The notes beneath the pieces are model-generated. The model worked only from the letters and a program-made list of their open reading frames with translations. It searched no databases and had not been told where the DNA came from. Below, piece by piece: positions 55,371 to 64,000 of a stretch of 64,000 nt of DNA. Numbering within the stretch: position 1 is the first letter of the stretch; each line of letters starts with the position of its first letter. The translations under genes and the position numbers were made by a program. This stretch comes from Gemmatimonadota bacterium (GTDB lineage Bacteria > Gemmatimonadota > Gemmatimonadetes > Longimicrobiales > Gaopeijiaceae), in contig JAUIEJ010000005.1 of NCBI GenBank assembly GCA_030428885.1, positions 1 to 64,000 on the forward strand. The letters run 5' to 3'.

Positions 55371-55494
55371 CTCGCCGGCGTCCCGTTTCGGTACACGGAC
55401 GCCGCCGCCTTGCCCGCCTCACCGGGCGCTCCGCATGTTGGGCCTCGCCGCCGACGCGAGGTCGACGGCCGCCGGACCCCAACCTCACCCCTCC

Positions 55495-56022
55495 ATGATC
55501 CTCCGCTCGTTCCGGAGTCCCTTCCGGGCCTCCGCCCTGGCGCTCGTCGCCCTCTTCGCCGGATGCGCCGCCTCGGGCGGTGACGGCAGTTCCGCTCCCT
55601 CCCCCGCCGCCTCGGTGTCCGACGATTCGGGCGAGGGGGCTCGGGCTGCCACCCTCGCCGATGGCGCGTTCTCGGCCGAACAGGCGTCCCGGGGTGGGGA
55701 GCTCTTCGGACAGGTGTGCGGCGAGTGCCACGCCGCGCGGGAGTTTCGCGGCACCGATTTCTTCTTCGCGTGGGAGGGCTCCACCGTGGGCCGCTTCGTC
55801 CAGGTCGTGTCCGAGACCATGCCCGAAGACGATCCGGGCGGGCTCCCCATGGAGCAGTATCTGGCCCTGGCCGCCTATGTCCTGCAGTTGAACGAGTTTC
55901 CCGCCGGAGAGGCCGCTCTTCCCGCCGACGCCGAGTACCTGGCGACCCTGCGAATCGCGCGACCGGGTGAGACCCACCCGGCCCCTGCGGTGCACGGGGC
56001 GACGACGGGACGGCGTCCGTGA
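55495..56022 (+). CDS. c-type cytochrome lipoprotein
   Basis: LFAGC lipobox; VCGECHAAREFRG haem motif; SETMPEDDPGGLPMEQYLALAAYVLQLNEFPAGE. Confidence 0.88.
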   Translation: MILRSFRSPFRASALALVALFAGCAASGGDGSSAPSPAASVSDDSGEGARAATLADGAFSAEQASRGGELFGQVCGECHAAREFRGTDFFFAWEGSTVGRFVQVVSETMPEDDPGGLPMEQYLALAAYVLQLNEFPAGEAALPADAEYLATLRIARPGETHPAPAVHGATTGRRP

Positions 56023-56441
56023 GTTCCCGCGTCGCCGGAGCGCTGCTGGGCGCGGTCCTGACCCTCGGGGTCGGGGCCGGCGAGGTTCGGGGCCAGGAGG
56101 AGGAGGAAGCGCCGCCCACCACCCAGGACGGCGTGTACACCGCCGAACAGGCCGAGCGGGGCCGCCAGATCTACATGCGGGTCTGCTCCCAGTGCCACGC
56201 TCTGGACTGGTACACCGGCGAGATCGTCCGGGCCTGGAACGGGGCGCCCCTCTACGGGCTCTTCGAGGTCATCAGCACCTCCATGCCCCAGGACAACCCG
56301 GGCTCGCTTCGGCGCCGCCAATACGTCGACATGATCGCCTACATCCTCGAGCTCAACGGCATGCCCGCCGGCGAGTCCGAGCTCTCCACGGGGACGTCCC
56401 GTCTCCGCCAGATCCTCTTCCAATGGAGTGACCGCCCATGA
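56019..56441 (+). CDS. c-type cytochrome
   Basis: VCSQCHALDW haem motif; STSMPQDNPGSLRRRQYVDMIAYILELNGMPAGESEL; overlaps flanking genes by 4 nt. Confidence 0.9.
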   Translation: MSSRVAGALLGAVLTLGVGAGEVRGQEEEEAPPTTQDGVYTAEQAERGRQIYMRVCSQCHALDWYTGEIVRAWNGAPLYGLFEVISTSMPQDNPGSLRRRQYVDMIAYILELNGMPAGESELSTGTSRLRQILFQWSDRP

Positions 56442-58519
56442 TCCGGATTCCCTTCGTCGCACGATCCCGCGGGTGGTGGGCCCTGGCGGCCCTGACCGCG
56501 GTTCTTCAGGCATGCGGGGCGGGGGAGGGAATGGGGGGCGACGCCGGCGAGGCGCCGGCGGAGGGGGCCGCGGCCTCGCCGGGGGCGGCCGCCATGGCGT
56601 CGGCCGGCGGGGCCCGCATGGGCACCGAAGGTGGCGAATGGCGCTACTGGGGCGGAGACGAAGGCAGCAGCCGCTACAGTCCCGCCGACCAGATCGACGC
56701 CGACAACGCCATGGACCTGGAAGTGGCGTGGCGCTGGTACGCGGCCAACTATGGCCCCCAGGTCGACTACATCTACCGGGGCACGCCCATCAAGGTGGGC
56801 AACCGCCTGTACAACGTGGCGGGCTCCCGTCGCGCCGTGGTGGCCATCGACCCGACCACGGGCGAGACCCTCTGGATGTGGCGCATGCGGGACAACCCCC
56901 GCTGGGCCGCCTCGACCCGTCAGAACTACGGCAAGGGCGTGGCCTACGCCGAGGTCGACGGGCGCGGGCGCATTCTCGTGGTCACCCCCGGGTACTACAT
57001 GGCCGCCCTCGATGCCGAGACGGGCCAACCCATCGCGAGCTTCGGCGAAGACGGGATCGTGGATCTGCACCGGGGGCTGGGCGACTACCCCTTCGATCCC
57101 GAGATGGGCATCTACGAGTCCGGCGACATCACGTCGTCTTCGCCGCCCATCGTGGTGGGCGACGTCATCGTGGTGGGCAACTCCCACGACCGGGGCTACT
57201 ACCCGGAGAAGAAGGAAAACGTCCCGGGCCACGTCCGGGGCTACGACGTCCGGACCGGCGAGCAGAAGTGGATCTTCCACGTGTTGCCCCAGCCCGGCGA
57301 GTTCGGCCACGACACCTGGGAAAACGACGCCTGGACCTACACGGGCAACATCTCGGCGTGGGCGCCCCTGTCGGCCGACAGCGATCTGGGGCTCGTCTAC
57401 GTGCCCACCGATCCGCCCACCAACGACTACTACGGGGGTTTCCGCCCCGGTGGGAATCTCTTCTCCACGAGCCTCCTGGCCCTGAACGCCGAGACCGGGG
57501 AGCGGGTGTGGCACTTCCAGATGGTGCACCACGACATCTGGAACATGGACAACCCCGACGCGCCCCACCTGGTCGACATCACCGTCGACGGTGAGGAGAT
57601 CCCGGCGGTGGCCGCCGTCACCAAGCAGGGCTTCACCTACGTCTTCAATCGGGCGACCGGGGAGCCGGTGTGGCCCATTCCCGAGCTCGAGGTCCCCCAG
57701 AGCGACGTGCCCGGCGAGCAGACGTCGCCCACTCAGCCCCATCCGACGAAGCCCGCGCCGTTCGAGATGCAGGGCATGACCGAGGACAACCTCATCGACT
57801 TCACCCCCGAACTGCGGGCCGAAGCGTTGGAGATCGCCCGTCAGTACCGCATGGGGCCCGTCTTCACGCCCCCGTCTCGCTGGGAGGACCCCGACGGCAC
57901 CAACGGGGCCTTCGTGGTGCCCGGAGCCAACGGCGGCGCCAACATTCCCGGCGGAGCCGCCGTGGACCCCGAGACCGGGGTGCTCTACGTGGCCAGCCAG
58001 CGCGGTCACAGCGTCATCTCGCTGATTCCCGGGGATCAACGCTCCGAGGTCATCGGCGGTGAGGACTCCAACATGGACTACGTGAGCCGCGGGCCCGGCG
58101 GCATCCGGGGTCCCCAGGGACTGCCCATCCTCAAGCCGCCCTACGGCGCCATCACGGCCATCGATCTCAACACCGGCGATCACCTCTGGCGGATCCCCAA
58201 CGGAGGCACCCCCGAGAGCATCCGGAACCACCCGGCCCTCCAGGGCGTCGATCTGCCGGTCACGGGTCAGAACGGCCACGCCAACATCCTGGTGACCCGG
58301 ACCCTGCTCTTCTACGGCGAGGGCCGGGGGGGCGACCCCCTGCTCCACGTGGTGGACAAGGCCACGGGCGAGGAGCTCTACACGGTGGATCTCCCGGCCC
58401 CCACCAACACCGCGCCCATGACCTACGTCCACGAGGGGCGCCAGTACATCGTGCTCTCGTGCGCCGGTGTGGGTGAGCCGGCTCAACTGGTGGCCCTGGC
58501 GCTGCCGGAGGGCTACTGA
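56438..58519 (+). CDS. PQQ-dependent (quinoprotein) dehydrogenase
   Basis: WRYWGGDEGSSRYSPADQIDADNAMDLEVAWRW; repeated propeller blades AIDPTTGETLW, ALNAETGERVWHFQMVHHDIWNMDNPDAPHLV; lacks a fused CxxCH. Confidence 0.93.
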   Translation: MIRIPFVARSRGWWALAALTAVLQACGAGEGMGGDAGEAPAEGAAASPGAAAMASAGGARMGTEGGEWRYWGGDEGSSRYSPADQIDADNAMDLEVAWRWYAANYGPQVDYIYRGTPIKVGNRLYNVAGSRRAVVAIDPTTGETLWMWRMRDNPRWAASTRQNYGKGVAYAEVDGRGRILVVTPGYYMAALDAETGQPIASFGEDGIVDLHRGLGDYPFDPEMGIYESGDITSSSPPIVVGDVIVVGNSHDRGYYPEKKENVPGHVRGYDVRTGEQKWIFHVLPQPGEFGHDTWENDAWTYTGNISAWAPLSADSDLGLVYVPTDPPTNDYYGGFRPGGNLFSTSLLALNAETGERVWHFQMVHHDIWNMDNPDAPHLVDITVDGEEIPAVAAVTKQGFTYVFNRATGEPVWPIPELEVPQSDVPGEQTSPTQPHPTKPAPFEMQGMTEDNLIDFTPELRAEALEIARQYRMGPVFTPPSRWEDPDGTNGAFVVPGANGGANIPGGAAVDPETGVLYVASQRGHSVISLIPGDQRSEVIGGEDSNMDYVSRGPGGIRGPQGLPILKPPYGAITAIDLNTGDHLWRIPNGGTPESIRNHPALQGVDLPVTGQNGHANILVTRTLLFYGEGRGGDPLLHVVDKATGEELYTVDLPAPTNTAPMTYVHEGRQYIVLSCAGVGEPAQLVALALPEGY

Positions 58520-58521
58520 CC

Positions 58522-59844
58522 GTGTCGGTGGATCGACGCCGCTTCCTGGAGCTCTCGGGAGCGGGCACGGGAGCCGTGCTCACGGGGCTGGCGGCCGCCG
58601 GTGCGGCGGGTCAGGAGGCCCCGGGCGAGGAGGCGGCGACGCCGAGCCCGCGGCGCGCTCCGTGGGTGCGGTCGGGCCAGGCGCCCGACGTCTGCGTCAT
58701 CGGCGCCGGCGCCTTCGGCCTCTGGACCGCGCTGGAACTCCAGCGAGAGGGGGCCACGGTCCAGATCGTGGATCTGTACGGGCCGGGCAACTCCCGGGCC
58801 ACCTCCGGGGGCGAGACCCGGGGGGTGCGCACCAGCTACGGCGATCGACCCCACGGCGTGGAGTGGGGTCGGTGGGCCAACGAAGCCATCCGCCGCTGGA
58901 AGGCGTGGGACGAGGAGCACGCCGGGGGCGTGGTGGCCCCCTTCTTCTACACCACGGGCGACCTGATCCTGCGGCCCGAGATGGAGCCCTATCTGGAGCG
59001 CACCATGGCGCTCTGGGACGAACTGGGCATCGAGTACGAACAGCCGTCCATGGACGACGTGGCCCGGGAGTTTCCCCAGATCCGCTCCGACGACATGACG
59101 GTGGCCCTCTACGAGCCCCAGGCCGGGGTGGTGCGGGCCCGGCGGGTCATGGAATCGGTGGCCCAGGTCTTCCAGCGGGAGGGGGGCACCATCACCATCG
59201 GACGGGCCGCCCCCGGCACGGTGGCCGCCGGCCGTCTGGCCGACATCCAGGTCGACGGGCACGGCTCCATCTCCGCCGACATCTTCCAGTGGGCGTGCGG
59301 CCCCTGGCTGTCCAAGGTCCTGCCGAATCCCATGGCGGACCGCCTCCGGATTCCCATGGGACACGTCTTCTACTTCGGCACCCCGCCGGGCGACGAGTCC
59401 TACAACTGGCCCAACTTCCCCAGCTACGGCGTGCCGGGATGCACCGGCTGGCCGGCCCTTCCCCCGGATCACCGGGGATTCCGGGTGCGCACCGGGGGGC
59501 GCTCGCCCGAAGACCCCGACGTGTCGGAGCGGGGGCGGATCCCCGACGAGGGATTCCAGCGGGGCATCGACTTCGTGCGGGAGCGGTTCCCGGCCCTGGC
59601 CGAGGCGCCCATTCTCGAGACCCGGGCGTGTCACTACGAGAGCAGCGTCACCCGGAACTTCATCATCGATGTGCACCCCGACTGGGGCAACGCCTGGATC
59701 ACCGGCGGCGGGTCGGCGGAGGCGTTCAAGCAGGGCCCCGTGCTGGGCGAATACATCGCCCATCGGATCCTGGGCGACGACCTGGAGCCCGACCTCGCCG
59801 AGGGGTTCCGGCTCAGTGAGGAGACGTTCGAGGAGCGGGGGTGA
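58522..59844 (+). CDS. Tat-exported FAD oxidoreductase, DAO / monomeric sarcosine oxidase-like
   Basis: Tat motif VDRRRFLEL; VCVIGAGAFGLWTALELQREG; ETRACHYESSVTRNFIIDVHPDWGNAWITGGGSAEAFKQGPVLGEYIA. Confidence 0.9.
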   Translation: MSVDRRRFLELSGAGTGAVLTGLAAAGAAGQEAPGEEAATPSPRRAPWVRSGQAPDVCVIGAGAFGLWTALELQREGATVQIVDLYGPGNSRATSGGETRGVRTSYGDRPHGVEWGRWANEAIRRWKAWDEEHAGGVVAPFFYTTGDLILRPEMEPYLERTMALWDELGIEYEQPSMDDVAREFPQIRSDDMTVALYEPQAGVVRARRVMESVAQVFQREGGTITIGRAAPGTVAAGRLADIQVDGHGSISADIFQWACGPWLSKVLPNPMADRLRIPMGHVFYFGTPPGDESYNWPNFPSYGVPGCTGWPALPPDHRGFRVRTGGRSPEDPDVSERGRIPDEGFQRGIDFVRERFPALAEAPILETRACHYESSVTRNFIIDVHPDWGNAWITGGGSAEAFKQGPVLGEYIAHRILGDDLEPDLAEGFRLSEETFEERG

Positions 59845-60104
59845 CCGACGCGGCCGAGGCCTACTGGAAGGCCAACGTCCGGCTGGTCCTCCTCCTGCTC
59901 GGGGTCTGGTTCGCCGTGTCGTACGGCGCCGGGATCCTCCTGGTCGACGTCCTGGACCGGTTCACCCTCCCCGGCACCGACGTGCCCCTGGGATTCTGGT
60001 TCGCCCAGCAGGGCAGCATCTACGTGTTCGTGGTGCTGATCTTCGTGTACGTCGCCCGCATGAACCGCATGGACCGCGCCCACGGCGTGGATGAGGGCCC
60101 GTGA
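59841..60104 (+). CDS. DUF4212 small symporter subunit
   Basis: AYWKANVRLVLLLLGVWFAVSYGAGILLVDVLDRF...LGFWFAQQGSIYVFVVLIFVYVARMNRMDR; overlaps both neighbours. Confidence 0.92.
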   Translation: MTDAAEAYWKANVRLVLLLLGVWFAVSYGAGILLVDVLDRFTLPGTDVPLGFWFAQQGSIYVFVVLIFVYVARMNRMDRAHGVDEGP

Positions 60105-61822
60105 ACGTCCAGGCGTGGACCTTCGCCCTGGTGGGCGTGACGTTCGCCCTCTACATCGGCGTGGCCATCTGGTCCCGTGCCCGGTCGACGAAGGACTTCT
60201 ACGTGGCGGGCACCGGGGTGTCTCCCCTGGCCAACGGCATGGCCACCGCCGCCGACTGGATGTCGGCCGCCTCGTTCCTGTCCATGGCCGGCCTCATCTC
60301 CTTCCAGGGGTACGACGGGTCGGTCTACCTCATGGGGTGGACCGGGGGCTACGTGCTCCTGGCCCTGCTGCTGGCGCCGTACCTGCGCAAGTACGGCGCC
60401 TTCACCGTGCCCGACTTCGTGGGCGATCGCTACTACTCCCAGTTCGCCCGCTTCGTGGCCGTGATCTGCGCCCTCTTCGTCTCGTTCACCTACGTGGCGG
60501 GACAGATGCGGGGCGTGGGCATCGTCTTCGGGCGGTTCCTTGAAGTCGATGTGACGGTGGGTGTGGTGATCGGCATGGGCATCGTCTTCTTCTACGCGGT
60601 GCTCGGGGGCATGAAGGGCATCACCTACACCCAGGTGACCCAGTACTGCGTGCTCATCTTCGCCTACCTGGTGCCGGCGATCTTCCTCTCCATGCTCATC
60701 ACGGGCAACGTGGTGCCCCAGTTCGGCTTCCTGGGCAGCGACCTGTCCAGCGGGGTCTCCCTCCTGGAGCGTCTGGACGGCCTCCACACCGAGTTGGGAT
60801 TCGCGGCCTACACGGCCGGCACCAAGTCCACCATCGACGTGTTCTTCATCACGGTGGCCCTCATGGTGGGCACGGCCGGGCTGCCCCACGTCATCATCCG
60901 GTTCTACACCGTGCCCCGGGTGCGGGACGCCCGCATCTCGGCGGGGTGGGCCCTGCTGTTCATCGCCGTGCTCTACACCACGGCGCCCGCGGTGGCGGCG
61001 TTCGCCCGCACCAACCTCCTCACCACCGTCTCCGATCGCCCCTACGCCGACGTGCCCGAGTGGTTCACCACCTGGGAAGACGTGGGGCTCATCACCTTCG
61101 ACGACGCCAACGGCGACGGCGCGATCCAGTACGTGGGACCCCGGGCCGTCGACGCCGCGGGGCAGCCCGTGGCCAACGAGCTGCGCATCGACAACGACAT
61201 CATGGTGCTGGCGAACCCGGAAATCGCGGGTCTGCCCGACTGGGTGGTGGGGCTGGTGGCCGCCGGGGGACTGGCCGCCGCCCTCTCCACCGCCGCGGGC
61301 CTCCTCCTGGTGGTGTCGTCGGCGGTGAGCCACGACCTGTTGAAGCGGGGCTTCGCCCCGGGCATCAGCGAGAAGGGAGAGCTGGTGGCGGCCCGGGTCA
61401 GCGCCGGCGTCGCCGTGGTGGTGGCCGGATGGCTGGGCGTCGATCCCCCGGCCTTCGTGGCCGAGGTGGTGGCCTTCGCCTTCGGGTTGGCGGCGTCGTC
61501 GTTCTTTCCCGTCATCCTCCTGGGCATCTTCTCCCGGCGCATGAACCGGGAGGGCGCCGTGGCCGGGATGATCACGGGCATCACCTTCACGGCGAGCTAC
61601 ATCGTCTACTTCAGCTTCATCAACCCCGCCGCAGACACGCCGGAGCACTGGTGGTGGGGTATCTCGCCCGAGGGCATCGGGGGTGTGGGGATGTTGCTCA
61701 ACTTCGCCGTGGCGCTGGGGGTGTCCCGGGTCACGCCGCCCCCTCCCGAACCCATCCAGATCATGCTCGACAAGATCCGGGTTCCCCGGGGCGCCGGAGA
61801 GGCCCATGAGATCAGCTTCTGA
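60101..61822 (+). CDS. Sodium:solute symporter (SSS) family large subunit
   Basis: STKDFYVAGTGVSPLANGMATAADWMSAASFLSMAGLISFQGYDG; VGTAGLPHVIIRFYTVPRVRDARISAGWALLFI; multi-TM. Confidence 0.93.
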   Translation: MNVQAWTFALVGVTFALYIGVAIWSRARSTKDFYVAGTGVSPLANGMATAADWMSAASFLSMAGLISFQGYDGSVYLMGWTGGYVLLALLLAPYLRKYGAFTVPDFVGDRYYSQFARFVAVICALFVSFTYVAGQMRGVGIVFGRFLEVDVTVGVVIGMGIVFFYAVLGGMKGITYTQVTQYCVLIFAYLVPAIFLSMLITGNVVPQFGFLGSDLSSGVSLLERLDGLHTELGFAAYTAGTKSTIDVFFITVALMVGTAGLPHVIIRFYTVPRVRDARISAGWALLFIAVLYTTAPAVAAFARTNLLTTVSDRPYADVPEWFTTWEDVGLITFDDANGDGAIQYVGPRAVDAAGQPVANELRIDNDIMVLANPEIAGLPDWVVGLVAAGGLAAALSTAAGLLLVVSSAVSHDLLKRGFAPGISEKGELVAARVSAGVAVVVAGWLGVDPPAFVAEVVAFAFGLAASSFFPVILLGIFSRRMNREGAVAGMITGITFTASYIVYFSFINPAADTPEHWWWGISPEGIGGVGMLLNFAVALGVSRVTPPPPEPIQIMLDKIRVPRGAGEAHEISF

Positions 61823-61909
61823 GGCCGTAACGGACCGGTCTCTGGCCTTCAGCTTGGGCCCCCGGGGTCGATATTCCCAGGTGCCCCTCTCTTCGCGCAC
61901 CCGTACGTC

Positions 61910-62344
61910 ATGTCCGCACCGTCCACCCCCACGCCCCAGGGACCCGAATCTGGGCGCCCCGACGAGCCACGAGGCCGCGTGCTTCTCGTGGACGACGAGG
62001 CCATGGTGGTCCGCGTCGTGGCGCGACTGCTGGAGCGTGCGGGCTTCCTGGTCACGGTCCACACCAACCCGCGACAGGCGCTCGAGGCCATTCGAGCCGA
62101 CCCCCAGGGGTTCGACGTGCTCCTCACCGACATGACCATGCCCGGCATGTCCGGGATCGAACTGGCCCGGGGCGCCGGCGCCGCCGGGGCCACCATGCCC
62201 GTGGTCCTGCTGTCGGGGTGGGTCGACGCCGAAGCCGAGCGTCAGGCCCGTTCCGCCGGAATCGCACGGATCCTCTCCAAGCCCCTCCAGGTCGCCACCC
62301 TCGTGGACGTGGTCACCGAGGTGGCGCCCTCGACGCGTCACTGA
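61910..62344 (+). CDS. Single-domain response regulator (receiver)
   Basis: RVLLVDDEAMVVRVVARLLERAGF, VLLTDMTMPGMSGIELAR, ILSKPLQVATLVDVV. Confidence 0.9.
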   Translation: MSAPSTPTPQGPESGRPDEPRGRVLLVDDEAMVVRVVARLLERAGFLVTVHTNPRQALEAIRADPQGFDVLLTDMTMPGMSGIELARGAGAAGATMPVVLLSGWVDAEAERQARSAGIARILSKPLQVATLVDVVTEVAPSTRH

Positions 62345-62372
62345 CGCCCGCCGCCGCCCCCACCGCTCGTCC

Positions 62373-63074
62373 ATGCGCGTTGCCGACCTCGACTGGCGCC
62401 GATTGGAGGAGGTGCTCCGCACCGAGGATCGGGTCGTCCTCCCCCTGGGCAGCACCGAGCAACACGCTTCGCTGAGCCTCTGCACCGACGCCATCCTCGC
62501 GGAGCGCGTGGCCCTGGAGGCCGCCGAGCCCCTGGGAGTCCCCGTCTTTCCCGCGTTGCCCTACGGCGTGACGCCCTACTTCACCGGGTACCCGGGCACC
62601 ATCTCCCTCCGCGTGGAGACGTACCTCCGGGTGGTGGAAGACGTGCTCGACAACCTCGCCCGCATGGGCGGGCGGCGGATCCTCCTGGTGAACGGCCACG
62701 GGGGCAACGCCCCGGCCGCCGCCTTCGCCGTGGAGTGGATGGCCCGCACCCCCGGGGTGCGGGTGAAGGTCCACGACTGGTGGAAGGCCCCCCGAACGGC
62801 GGCAAAGCGCCAGGAGATCGATCCGGTCGGGTCCCACGCCTCCTGGTCGGAGAACTTCCCCTGGACCCGGCTTCCCGACGTCGCCGCTCCCGAGTCCCCG
62901 GCCCCGTCCATCGATCGGGGACGCATGTCCGTCATGACCCCTGCCGAGGTGCGGGAGTACCTGGGCCTGGGCAACATGGGGGGACTGCACCGGCGCCGCG
63001 ACTCCGAGGTGCTGGCGCTGTGGCGGGTGGGGGTGGAGGAGACCCGGGAGCAGTTGGAAGGCCCGTGGGCCTGA
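62373..63074 (+). CDS. Creatininase family protein
   Basis: VVLPLGSTEQHASLSLCTDAILAERVALEAAEPLGVPVFPALPYGVTPYFTGYPGTISLR; LLVNGHGGNAPAAA. Confidence 0.92.
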   Translation: MRVADLDWRRLEEVLRTEDRVVLPLGSTEQHASLSLCTDAILAERVALEAAEPLGVPVFPALPYGVTPYFTGYPGTISLRVETYLRVVEDVLDNLARMGGRRILLVNGHGGNAPAAAFAVEWMARTPGVRVKVHDWWKAPRTAAKRQEIDPVGSHASWSENFPWTRLPDVAAPESPAPSIDRGRMSVMTPAEVREYLGLGNMGGLHRRRDSEVLALWRVGVEETREQLEGPWA

Positions 63075-63087
63075 CTTCGCGGGACCC

Positions 63088-63852
63088 GTGAACGTCGCCT
63101 TCGACGGCCGGACGGTGCTGGTCACGGGCGCCGAGCACGGGTTGGGGCGGGAGATCGCTCTGGCCTTCGCGGAGCGGGGCGCCCGGGTGTGGGGGTGCGG
63201 CATCGACCCCGACGGCCTGGCCCGGACCGGTGCGTCGTCCCGGGGGCCGGTCTCCACCCGGACGGCCGATGTGACGGACCCGGACGCTCTGGCGGCCCTG
63301 GTGGCCGAGATCGAGAGCGAGGACGGGGCGGTGGACGTGCTCGTGAACAACGCCGGGGGTGTGCAGGGTCAGATCGGGCGTCCCCTCGAGGACGTCACCG
63401 ACGCCGACTGGGAGGCCATCGTGGCCGTGAACCTCACCGGCACGTTCCGGTGTGCCCGGGCCGTCGTGCCCGGCATGAAGCGGGCGGGGCGGGGGAGCAT
63501 CGTCAACATCTCCAGCGGGGCCGGGCTCGGTGTGAGCCTCACCGGGATCCAGTCGTACGCGTCGGCCAAGGCAGGCCAGATCGGCCTCACGCGCCAGCTC
63601 GCCCACGAACTGGGCCCCTTCGGAATCCGGGTCAACGCGGTGGCCCCGGGCTTCGTGCGATCGAACCCCACGACCGAGCGGCAGTGGCAGGCCTACGGGC
63701 CGGAAGGCCAGGCCGCGGTCCTCGAGTCGATCCACCTGCGGAGTCTGGGGACCCCCGAGGACATCGCGTGGGCCGTGCTGTTCCTGGCGTCGGACCACGC
63801 CCGCTGGATCACCGGTCAGGTGCTTCCGGTGGATGGGGGTCGCGGGCGCTGA
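63088..63852 (+). CDS. Short-chain dehydrogenase/reductase (SDR)
   Basis: VLVTGAEHGLGREIALAFAERGA; VLVNNAGGVQG; SYASAKAGQIGLTRQLAHELGPFGIRVNAVAPGFV; ITGQVLPVDGG. Confidence 0.94.
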   Translation: MNVAFDGRTVLVTGAEHGLGREIALAFAERGARVWGCGIDPDGLARTGASSRGPVSTRTADVTDPDALAALVAEIESEDGAVDVLVNNAGGVQGQIGRPLEDVTDADWEAIVAVNLTGTFRCARAVVPGMKRAGRGSIVNISSGAGLGVSLTGIQSYASAKAGQIGLTRQLAHELGPFGIRVNAVAPGFVRSNPTTERQWQAYGPEGQAAVLESIHLRSLGTPEDIAWAVLFLASDHARWITGQVLPVDGGRGR

Positions 63853-64000
63853 GCGTCCGGAGGTCCTCGAGATTCCGGCGGCCTCGCTCCCGCGCCCCCG
63901 ATTCCACCTCGTGGATCCGCGCCGCGATGGCGTCCACGAGGGGCGTGGGGATCTGGAGCGCTCCACCGCCCTCCATCACCGGACCGAGCTGGGCGTCCAC
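63809..64000 (-). CDS. C-terminal fragment of a CDS truncated by the window edge (possibly ketopantoate reductase-like)
   Basis: LGPVMEGGGALQIPTPLVDAIAARIHEVESGARERG resembles the C-terminal helix of 2-dehydropantoate 2-reductase-like proteins. Confidence 0.4.
   Translation of the reverse strand: MDAQLGPVMEGGGALQIPTPLVDAIAARIHEVESGARERGRRNLEDLRTLSARDPHPPEAPDR

Noticed and set aside
60020-62494. 824-aa minus-strand ORF
   Set aside because: Antisense shadow of the SSS symporter and receiver genes with H/G/E-rich composition
58522-63074. Complete creatinine-to-glycine pathway from sarcosine-oxidase-like and creatininase-like genes
   Set aside because: No creatinase gene seen, the flavoprotein is exported, and the creatininase belongs to a divergent subgroup
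56438-63852. Mycofactocin system (creatininase family plus SDR)
   Set aside because: No mycofactocin precursor, radical SAM or other mft genes in the window
1-64000. tRNA, rRNA, IS elements, prophage or defence islands
   Set aside because: Looked for cloverleaf-like ends, transposase/integrase motifs and known defence domains; none recognised, apart from the lone GIY-YIG-like gene

Overview
High-GC bacterial chromosomal window, densely packed with coding sequence on both strands. The gene content (many secreted peptidases, 6-bladed beta-propeller lipoproteins, a DUF5916/CBM9 outer-membrane protein, an ADOP-type permease with PadR, ECF sigma) resembles Gemmatimonadota or a related phylum; this is inference from memory of families, not a search. 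I call about 59 protein genes. I recognised no rRNA, tRNA, CRISPR array, IS element or prophage. Main points: (1) a tightly overlapped six-gene unit (55495-61822) of two small c-type cytochromes, a PQQ dehydrogenase, a Tat-exported sarcosine-oxidase-like flavoprotein, a DUF4212 subunit and an SSS symporter, which looks like an oxidise-and-import module of unknown substrate; (2) tandem M14 carboxypeptidase paralogs in which the first copy has lost zinc ligands and the catalytic Glu; (3) an M19 dipeptidase homolog that appears to have lost four of five metal ligands; (4) a secreted protein built from two copies of a six-cysteine domain resembling the VMO-I beta-prism pattern; (5) a bacterial homolog of archaeal cyclic 2,3-diphosphoglycerate synthetase; (6) a standalone GIY-YIG-like protein; (7) an mhqO/mhqD-like pair with a sigma70-like promoter overlapped by an inverted repeat; (8) an Asp/Arg-repeat protein behind a near-consensus sigma54 -24/-12 element. 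Function and family calls come from motif recognition by eye and need database and structure searches.
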